Assembly: GCA_905236325.1 (NCBI GenBank) | Contig: CAJOPJ010000236.1 | Span: 1 to 10,065 of the forward strand | Source: an uncultured Selenomonadaceae bacterium | GTDB lineage: Bacteria > Bacillota > Negativicutes > Selenomonadales > Selenomonadaceae | Length of the DNA stretch: 10,065 nt | Reading direction: 5' to 3' | Shown: piece by piece, positions 1 to 4,293 of the stretch | Layout of the letters: each line of letters begins with the position of its first letter | Position numbering within the stretch: position 1 is the first letter of the stretch | Notes under the pieces: model-generated | Told to the model about the DNA's origin: nothing | The model's input: the letters and a program-made list of their open reading frames with translations, nothing else | Databases searched by the model: none | Program-made: the position numbers and the translations under genes

Positions 1-142
1 AATAAATCAGCCACAAATTCAGCCGCAAATGCAAACTGAACTTCAACCACAGCAAATAAATCAGCCACAAATTCAGCCGCAAGTTCAAACTGAACTTCAA
101 CCACAGCAAATAAATCAGCCACAAATTCAGCCGCAAATGCAA
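1..142 (+). repeat. fliK: 54-bp (18-codon) tandem repeat in fliK
   Basis: The unit beginning AATAAATCAGCCACAAATTC starts at 1, 55 and 109. The first two copies are full length and differ only around 29-31 versus 83-85 (Met versus Val codon). The third stops matching after about 34 bases. Each copy encodes 18 residues rich in QPQ. The array reaches the window edge, so more copies may lie upstream. The near-identity of copies suggests recent slippage or unequal recombination. In-frame units alter only the length of the disordered ruler region. Confidence 0.9.
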
Positions 143-577
143 GTTGAGGTGCAACAATTTGTGCAAGAAATTTCACCTGTTGTAAATTCAATTCAACCGC
201 AACAAAATTCGCAACAAGTTCAGCAAATCTCTGACGCTTTGGGCGTAAATCTTCAAGTTGAAGACGCGCCGCAAATTCAAACTGCAACGCCAATTCAGCA
301 AATGTCACAGCAATTCAATCAAAATGCAAATTCGCAGGAACAAAGTTTAAATCAGCAATTTATACCTGCAAATGCTGAAGTTGAACTCGGACAGACAAGC
401 CAACTTGCACAAGGCGCAGAAAATTTTGCAACGACTATTGCGCCGGTTACAGATAATCAAACGCCGGTTCAAGCTGCTGCTGAAATTCAAACTCCTGAAA
501 CAACACAATCAGCGCGTGAGGACTTCAATGTGCCGGGTCAGATTGTTGAACAGGCAAGAATGATTCGCACGGCGTAA
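2..577 (+). CDS. fliK: Flagellar hook-length control protein FliK, N-terminal/central part (5' partial, ends at in-frame TAA)
   Basis: FliK is exported by the flagellar type III apparatus, acts as a ruler for hook length, and triggers the switch from hook to filament export. The frame is open from base 2, so the start lies upstream; the ATG at 29 sits inside a repeat and is not a credible start. The visible 191 residues are extremely Gln/Asn/Pro-rich with almost no Cys, Trp or Tyr, as expected for the unstructured central region of FliK. They open with an 18-residue tandem repeat rich in QPQ. The last residues (QIVEQARMIRTA) look like the lead-in to the conserved C-terminal domain. The frame then meets TAA at 575-577 and continues, same phase, into that domain. 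The identification rests mainly on this continuation. The split may be a real nonsense mutation, a sequence error, or two separately made chains. Confidence 0.75.
   Translation: MNQPQIQPQMQTELQPQQINQPQIQPQVQTELQPQQINQPQIQPQMQVEVQQFVQEISPVVNSIQPQQNSQQVQQISDALGVNLQVEDAPQIQTATPIQQMSQQFNQNANSQEQSLNQQFIPANAEVELGQTSQLAQGAENFATTIAPVTDNQTPVQAAAEIQTPETTQSAREDFNVPGQIVEQARMIRTA
575..577 (+). other. fliK: In-frame TAA interrupting fliK
   Basis: The codons run GCG-TAA-AAT-ACC-GAA-ATG in one phase, and the protein before and after the stop reads as one FliK (IRTA, stop, NTEMVINLKPEHLG). A single base change from GAA (Glu) or CAA (Gln) would create the stop. No insertion or deletion is needed to restore the frame. 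TAA is also the normal terminator of flgD, rimP, nusA, ylxQ and infB in this window, so the genetic code is not altered. Confidence 0.85.
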
Positions 578-586
578 AATACCGAA

Positions 587-952
587 ATGGTGATAAATTT
601 AAAGCCGGAACATCTTGGACAGTTGACGCTTAAAATTTCAGTTGACAATGCCGGTGCACTCAATGCGCATTTTATTAGCGACAACGCGCAGGTTCGTGCA
701 ATTATTGAAAATTCATTAATCCAACTTAAGCAGGAACTTTCCGACGCAGGTATCAAAGTTGAAAATGTTCAAGTTTACTCAGGACTCAGCGACGGCGGCT
801 TAATGAATGGTCAAGGCGGCGGTGCTTGGCAAAATCAACAGCAAAGACAAAATCAGCGCAGAATTGATTTCAGCAAGCTTGAAGATGAAGTCAACGCAAC
901 TACTCCGCAAAATGAATCTGAAACCGACGACGGCGTTGACTATAAAGTTTAG
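587..952 (+). CDS. fliK: FliK C-terminal (Flg_hook) domain, downstream part of the interrupted fliK
   Basis: From ATG 587 this encodes 121 residues. Residues about 1-75 match the FliK C-terminal domain: a strand motif NLKPEHLGQLTLKI, then a region on residues not yet assembled into hook (AQVRAIIENSLIQLKQELSDAGIKVENVQV). In FliK this domain contacts the export gate protein FlhB and flips substrate specificity. The tail (about 80-121) is Gly/Gln/Arg-rich then acidic, like a disordered end. The frame is identical to the upstream fragment, with the stop only 9 nt before this ATG. No Shine-Dalgarno sequence precedes it (GCACGGCGTAAAATACCGAA), so free-standing expression would have to rely on termination-reinitiation or readthrough. 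The best reading is one fliK gene broken by a nonsense codon; a separately made switch domain is the alternative. Confidence 0.85.
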   Translation: MVINLKPEHLGQLTLKISVDNAGALNAHFISDNAQVRAIIENSLIQLKQELSDAGIKVENVQVYSGLSDGGLMNGQGGGAWQNQQQRQNQRRIDFSKLEDEVNATTPQNESETDDGVDYKV

Positions 953-957
953 GGGGA
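951..957 (+). promoter_or_regulatory. Strong ribosome binding site for flgD overlapping the fliK stop
   Basis: AGGGGGA overlaps the TAG stop of the preceding frame (950-952) and lies 7 nt before ATG 965. FlgD translation can therefore initiate independently even if ribosomes leave fliK early at 575. Confidence 0.7.
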
Positions 958-964
958 AATAAAA

Positions 965-1705
965 ATGGCAAGTTCAAATGCACTAAATACAATCACAGTG
1001 GACGGCGTAACTTATAATGCAGAGGCTTATGCAAATTCACAAACTAAAAATGAAGTCAAAAACGACCTTGATAAAGACGCATTTTTAAAATTGTTTGTGG
1101 CGCAACTTCAACATCAAGATCCGCTGGATCCACAAGACAACAATGAATTTATTTCGCAAATGGCACAATTCAGCACGCTTGAACAAATGAACAATATGAC
1201 AAGCGCAATGAAAGACATTTCAACTTTGGTAAGCAACATTGATACTTCGGTTCTGGTCGGTCAACTTAGCGGAATGATTGGTAAAGGCGTTGAATGGTTA
1301 AACACAACGCAAACTGCAGATTCAGAAGGCAATCCTGTTACTGAAAATTCAACTTTGAGCGGCGTAATTACCGGCGTAACTGTTGCCGGCGGCGAAACTA
1401 AAATTATTGCGCAAACAGCCGACGGCACAAAATATCATGTTGATGTTGCAAATATTGCGCATGTTTATGAAATTGAAGGCAAGAGCGGCGATTCTGCAAC
1501 TGCAGTTGAAAACATTGCAGATTTAATCGGTAAAGATGTAACTTGGAATGAAACTACAACAGAAGTTGTGGACGGCGTAACTACACAAGGACTTGTTAAT
1601 CACACAGCTAAAGTTGTTGATGTTGACGCAAACAACAATCAAGTTATTGTTGATTTGGACGGCGTAAATTATCGCGTTGATATTTCAGAAATTACGCTTG
1701 CTTAA
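965..1705 (+). CDS. flgD: Flagellar hook assembly scaffold protein FlgD
   Basis: FlgD forms the cap that lets hook subunits (FlgE) polymerise outside the cell; it is exported and discarded after the hook is built. The 246-residue protein has the diagnostic N-terminal FlgD segment at residues about 36-80 (DKDAFLKLFVAQLQHQDPLD, then NEFISQMAQFSTLEQMNNM). No cleavable signal peptide is seen, as expected for type III export. The C-terminal part is unusual. Residues about 99-169 and 182-246 look like two copies of one small beta-rich module, each with an IGK-V-W opening, a G-V turn, and an aliphatic end (ANIAHV / ISEITL). Length is normal for the family. It follows fliK, its usual partner, after 12 nt and is closed by a terminator, so flgE is not directly downstream. 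The start is set by AGGGGGA at 951-957. Confidence 0.93.
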   Translation: MASSNALNTITVDGVTYNAEAYANSQTKNEVKNDLDKDAFLKLFVAQLQHQDPLDPQDNNEFISQMAQFSTLEQMNNMTSAMKDISTLVSNIDTSVLVGQLSGMIGKGVEWLNTTQTADSEGNPVTENSTLSGVITGVTVAGGETKIIAQTADGTKYHVDVANIAHVYEIEGKSGDSATAVENIADLIGKDVTWNETTTEVVDGVTTQGLVNHTAKVVDVDANNNQVIVDLDGVNYRVDISEITLA

Positions 1706-1714
1706 AAAAATTTT

Positions 1715-1740
1715 AATCCTCCGCTTGGAGGATTTTTTTT
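1715..1740 (+). terminator. Intrinsic terminator after flgD
   Basis: An 8-bp perfect stem AATCCTCC (1715-1722) / GGAGGATT (1727-1734) with GCTT loop is followed by T's to 1740. It lies 9 nt after the flgD stop. A preceding A-run (1704-1710) lets the stem extend and could give weaker function on the other strand. Confidence 0.92.
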
Positions 1741-1759
1741 GCTCAAAGACTTTAAGTTG

Positions 1760-1788
1760 TTTACAGAAAATGCTTTTGATGTTATAAT
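1760..1788 (+). promoter_or_regulatory. Sigma-A-type promoter for the rimP-infB operon
   Basis: TTTACA (1760-1765) and a perfect TATAAT (1783-1788) are separated by 17 bp, with an extended -10 TG at 1780-1781. Transcription would start near 1795, leaving a leader of about 70 nt before rimP. It sits just after the flgD terminator, so it separates the flagellar operon from the housekeeping one. Confidence 0.85.
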
Positions 1789-1818
1789 TACGAAGACTTC
1801 ATAAAAATGATTTTTTTG

Positions 1819-1844
1819 TGAGAGTGGGCAGTGAGTCCACTCTT
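1819..1844 (+). ncRNA. 5' leader hairpin upstream of rimP (possible cis-regulatory RNA)
   Basis: AGAGTGG (1821-1827) pairs perfectly with CCACTCT (1837-1843). A G-U pair and a C-G pair extend it inward (1828/1836, 1829/1835), leaving loop AGTGA. The stem lies between the promoter and the ribosome binding site. It is not followed by a solid T-tract, so it does not look like a simple terminator. I recall similar AGAGTGGG stems before rimP/ylxS in other Bacillota, but I cannot verify this here. Function is unknown; it could be a leader stabiliser, a protein site or part of a larger fold. Confidence 0.6.
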
Positions 1845-1855
1845 TAGTATTTAGT

Positions 1856-1860
1856 GGAGG
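1856..1860 (+). promoter_or_regulatory. Ribosome binding site that selects the rimP start
   Basis: GGAGG ends at 1860. TTG at 1862 is only 1 nt away, too close for initiation, while the in-frame TTG at 1868 has 7-nt spacing. The 1868 codon is therefore preferred. Confidence 0.75.
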
Positions 1861-1867
1861 GTTGCTT

Positions 1868-2314
1868 TTGTCGAATAAAGTTGAAACGCAGGTTGAAAAG
1901 ATTATGCAAGAAATGTTAGCCGGCGGCGACTATGAATTGGTCGATGTTGAGTATGTTAAAGAGCGTGATTGGTACTTGCGGATTTTTGTTGATAAAGCCG
2001 GCGGAATTGATTTGGACGATTGTCAAAGTCTTAGTGAAAAGTTGGGCGAAATTTTGGATGCCGAATCGATTATTGAAGGAGCATATATTTTGGAAGTTTC
2101 TTCGCCGGGCATTGACAGGATTTTAAAAAAAGACAAAGATTTTGTACGCGAAGTTGGAAAGTCAGTTGATGTTACGCTGTACGCGCCGATTGACGGCAAG
2201 AAAAATTTTACCGGCGTACTTGAATATCGTGACAAAAATTTTTTGAAGTTGCAAGAATTTGAACCATTGCCACGAGATAAAGTTGCGCAGGTTCGATTGC
2301 ATATAGATTTTTAA
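1868..2314 (+). CDS. rimP: Ribosome maturation factor RimP
   Basis: RimP binds the 30S subunit in the cytoplasm and assists late assembly around S12 and S19. The protein of 148 residues (from TTG 1868) carries the RimP signature: an N-terminal domain with YELVDVEYVKERDWYLRIFVDK, the acidic segment GIDLDDCQSLSEKLGEILD, and the hallmark YILEVSSPGIDRIL. An Sm-like C-terminal domain follows (GKSVDVTLYAPIDGKKNFTGVL onward). Length is typical for the family. The start is assigned by the GGAGG at 1856-1860; a TTG 6 nt upstream in frame is too near it. It is the first gene of the operon, preceded by its own promoter and a leader hairpin, with nusA 65 nt downstream as in most bacteria. Nothing is truncated or missing. 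Confidence 0.95.
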   Translation: MSNKVETQVEKIMQEMLAGGDYELVDVEYVKERDWYLRIFVDKAGGIDLDDCQSLSEKLGEILDAESIIEGAYILEVSSPGIDRILKKDKDFVREVGKSVDVTLYAPIDGKKNFTGVLEYRDKNFLKLQEFEPLPRDKVAQVRLHIDF

Positions 2315-2352
2315 ACACCGAACGCCGGAATTTTGCCGGCGACTGATGTTTA
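2312..2352 (+). other. Imperfect hairpin in the rimP-nusA intergenic
   Basis: CGCCGG (2323-2328) pairs with CCGGCG (2336-2341) around a 7-nt loop, and TAAACA (2312-2317) pairs with TGTTTA (2347-2352) across an internal loop. There is no T-tract, so it is probably not a terminator. It may be a processing or stability element between rimP and nusA. The ribosome binding site of nusA (2366-2373) lies outside it. Confidence 0.45.
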
Positions 2353-2365
2353 ACGACTCAGTGAA

Positions 2366-2373
2366 AGGAAGGA
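2366..2373 (+). promoter_or_regulatory. Ribosome binding site for the TTG start of nusA
   Basis: AGGAAGGA lies 6 nt before TTG 2380. No competing in-frame ATG is nearby, and the encoded N-terminus lines up with NusA. Confidence 0.7.
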
Positions 2374-2379
2374 AATTAG

Positions 2380-3702
2380 TTGGCTGTAAAAAGACGAAGT
2401 GCTAAAAATGAATATTCACTGCTGACTGCGCTGAAGGAACTTTGCGGCGAGCGAGATATTGACGCAAATATTTTGTATGACGCGATAGAAACTGCATTGG
2501 TTTTTGCGTATAAAAAAACTAAAGGCGCGGAAAGAGAAGTTGAAGTTAAATTGGACCGCGAAACAGGAACATTCAAGATGTTTGAAATACGCCCTGTAGT
2601 TGAAGAAATCTCCACCGACGACAGCAAAGAAATTTCATTGCAAGAGGCGCGAAAAATCAATCCGACTTGTGAAGTTGGTGATTTAGTGCGTCAGGAAGTT
2701 TCGCCGGAACAGTTTGGCAGAATAGCAGCACAATCAGCAAAGCAACTTGTAGTGCAGAAAATTCGTGAAGCCGAGCGCGGCGCAATTTATAATGAATTTA
2801 ATGACCGCGAGGACGAAATTATTACAGGCAGTGTTGAGCGCATTGAGGACGGCAGTTTAATTATTCAATTTGACAAGGCTACAGCAATTTTGGTTCCGAG
2901 TGAGCAAATACGCGGTGAACATTTTGAAGTCGGCGACAGAATCCGCGCATATGTTGCTGAAGTTCGCAAAATTGGGCGTGGACCTCAAATTTTTCTATCG
3001 CGCACGCACCCCGGCTTTTTGAAAAAGCTTTTGGAGTTGGAAGTGCCGGAAATTCAGGAAGGCATAATTGTTGTTAAGGCTATTGCCAGAGAAGCCGGCG
3101 CACGTTCTAAAATTGCAGTTTATTCGACAGATGAAAATATTGAGCCGGTAGGAACTTGCATTGGCCCGCGTGGAATCAGAATACAAAATATATTGAGCGA
3201 AATCGGCGAAGAAAAAATTGATGTTGTTCAGTGGAATGAAGAGCCGGCTAAATTTATTGCGTCTGCATTGTCGCCGTCAAAGGTTTTAAAGGTTGCAGTA
3301 AATCAATCTGAAAAAGCGTCGCGCGTAATTGTGCCGGACGACCAACTTAGTTTGGCAATTGGCAAGGAAGGACAAAATGCAAGACTTGCCGCGCGATTGA
3401 CAGGTTGGAAAATTGATATTAAAAGCCAATCGCAAGCTGAAGGCGAAGTTATTCCCGAAGGCATGGTTGAAATTGAAATTGCGCCGCCAAAATCTGTTAA
3501 GCAGGTTAAAAAGAAGAAAAAGAAGAAAAAGAAGTCTAAGCCGGCGGTTGAAGAAGTCCGCAATTTGTTTGCAGATGAAACTGCTAAGGCGGAAAGTTCT
3601 GAAATTGCTGAGGTAGAAAGTTCTGAAGTTGCTAAGGCGGAAAGTAAGATTGAAGATTTTGAACAGCAAAATGTAATTGAAGATGAAGAGTTGAAGTTTT
3701 AA
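2380..3702 (+). CDS. nusA: Transcription termination/antitermination factor NusA
   Basis: NusA binds RNA polymerase and nascent RNA, modulating pausing, hairpin-dependent termination and rRNA antitermination. The 440 residues give the standard Bacillota order. The RNA-polymerase-binding N-terminal domain covers about 1-140. The S1 domain is about 143-208 (EIITGSVERIEDGSLIIQF). KH1 is about 210-285 with GPRG at 262-265, and KH2 about 286-355 with GKEG at 328-331 and QNARLAARLTGW. The E. coli-type acidic AR repeats are absent, as usual in this phylum. Instead the protein has an added tail of about 70 residues: nine consecutive lysines (377-385), then a three-copy 8-residue repeat rich in Ala/Glu/Ser, ending in an acidic stretch. 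Start TTG 2380 has AGGAAGGA 6 nt upstream. The stop TAA abuts the ATG of rnpM, implying translational coupling. Confidence 0.97.
   Translation: MAVKRRSAKNEYSLLTALKELCGERDIDANILYDAIETALVFAYKKTKGAEREVEVKLDRETGTFKMFEIRPVVEEISTDDSKEISLQEARKINPTCEVGDLVRQEVSPEQFGRIAAQSAKQLVVQKIREAERGAIYNEFNDREDEIITGSVERIEDGSLIIQFDKATAILVPSEQIRGEHFEVGDRIRAYVAEVRKIGRGPQIFLSRTHPGFLKKLLELEVPEIQEGIIVVKAIAREAGARSKIAVYSTDENIEPVGTCIGPRGIRIQNILSEIGEEKIDVVQWNEEPAKFIASALSPSKVLKVAVNQSEKASRVIVPDDQLSLAIGKEGQNARLAARLTGWKIDIKSQSQAEGEVIPEGMVEIEIAPPKSVKQVKKKKKKKKKSKPAVEEVRNLFADETAKAESSEIAEVESSEVAKAESKIEDFEQQNVIEDEELKF
3577..3648 (+). repeat. nusA: 24-bp (8-codon) tandem repeat in the nusA tail
   Basis: Three in-frame units occupy 3577-3600, 3601-3624 and 3625-3648, each of the form GAA-xTT/ACT-GCT-(AAG/GAG)-(GCG/GTA)-GAA-AGT-(TCT/AAG). 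They encode E-(T/I/V)-A-(K/E)-(A/V)-E-S-(S/K). The array lies after the KH domains, so copy number should not affect the folded core. Confidence 0.8.
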
Positions 3703-3975
3703 ATGGAAAAGCAAATAAAAATGCGTAGTTGCGTGGCGTGTCGTGAAATAAAAAATAAAGCTGAATTTTTGCGTGCAGTTAAAACTCCGGAAGGCGAATT
3801 TATGATTGACAAGACAGGCAAGGCGAATGGGCGCGGAGCTTATATTTGTAAGTTGGAAAAATGCGCAATTGAAGCTAAAAAGCGTCGCAAATTTGATGTT
3901 GCTTTTAAGTCGAAAGTTCCTGCCGAGTTTTATGATGAAGTTATATCAGCTGTAAAGAGTTTGAACAATGAATGA
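3703..3975 (+). CDS. rnpM: RnpM (YlxR), RNase P modulator family protein
   Basis: YlxR-family proteins are small nucleic-acid-binding proteins; the family has been named RnpM for modulation of RNase P. The 90 residues hold both family motifs: MRSCVACRE at 7-15 and GRGAYIC at 43-49. C10, C13, C49 and C54 are present, followed by a basic helix (KKRRKF, 59-64). Length is typical. The start at 3703 directly follows the nusA TAA with no spacer and only a weak upstream purine stretch, so it is probably translated by ribosomes finishing nusA. ATG 3721 is a possible alternative start but would remove only six residues. The stop overlaps the start of ylxQ. Position between nusA and ylxQ is the canonical one. 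Confidence 0.93.
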   Translation: MEKQIKMRSCVACREIKNKAEFLRAVKTPEGEFMIDKTGKANGRGAYICKLEKCAIEAKKRRKFDVAFKSKVPAEFYDEVISAVKSLNNE

Positions 3976-4264
3976 AGTTAAATTGAAAAATCTGCTTGGA
4001 TTAGCGCAAAGAGCAAGACTTTTAGTCAGCGGCAACTTTGCTGTTAATGAGGCATTAGCCGCCGAGCAAGTAAAATTGTTAATTGTTGCCAAAGACGCCA
4101 GCAGGCGCACGCAGGAAAATTATCAAAAAATTGCTGTGGAAAAAAATCTGCCGATAATGTTTGCGCTTAATAAAGATGCGTTGGGGCAATGTCTTGGTAA
4201 AGGCGAACGGACTGTTGCGGCGATTTTGGACGAAGGATTTAAGTCTTTAGCTATTAAACTTTAA
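3968..4264 (+). CDS. ylxQ: YlxQ-type L7Ae/L30e-family RNA-binding protein
   Basis: This 98-residue protein belongs to the L7Ae/L30e/Gadd45 fold family, whose members bind kink-turn-like RNA. The cellular role of YlxQ is not settled. Family landmarks are NLLGLAQRARLLVSGNFAV near the N-terminus, the strand LLIVAKDASRRT, and LGQCLGKGERTVAAILDEGF near the C-terminus. The first landmark usually reads QRAG, so Arg here is a small departure. The ATG overlaps the last 8 nt of rnpM, and the TAA stop (4262-4264) is followed after 29 nt by infB, so it is translationally coupled inside the operon. Position and size are exactly as expected for Bacillota. Confidence 0.92.
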   Translation: MNEVKLKNLLGLAQRARLLVSGNFAVNEALAAEQVKLLIVAKDASRRTQENYQKIAVEKNLPIMFALNKDALGQCLGKGERTVAAILDEGFKSLAIKL

Positions 4265-4281
4265 TGTCTGATGTCTATTTT

Positions 4282-4287
4282 GGAGGT
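4282..4287 (+). promoter_or_regulatory. Ribosome binding site that selects the infB start
   Basis: GGAGGT lies 6-7 nt before ATG 4294. An in-frame ATG at 4264, overlapping the ylxQ stop, would add ten residues with no family resemblance (SDVYFGGGS). 4294 is therefore the likely start. Confidence 0.85.
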
Positions 4288-4293
4288 GGCTCT

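Noticed and set aside
1..142. CRISPR-like array
   Set aside because: The units are contiguous, in frame with a protein and without unique spacers.
575..577. TAA read as a sense codon (altered genetic code)
   Set aside because: Five other genes in the window end naturally with TAA, and none of the other long genes contains an in-frame TAA.
3505..3540. Possible ribosomal frameshift on the A-rich lysine run of nusA
   Set aside because: The in-frame codons are AAA-AAG-AAG units preceded by G or T, so the classic A-AAA-AAG heptamer is not in the right phase. NusA also continues in frame to a sensible end.
3286..3714. Minus-strand open frames opposite nusA
   Set aside because: Phe/Leu/Arg-rich translations are the antisense of the Lys/Glu-rich tail, with no initiation signals.
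4264..4293. Upstream ATG start for infB
   Set aside because: It overlaps the ylxQ stop, adds ten non-family residues and bypasses the strong GGAGGT site that serves ATG 4294.
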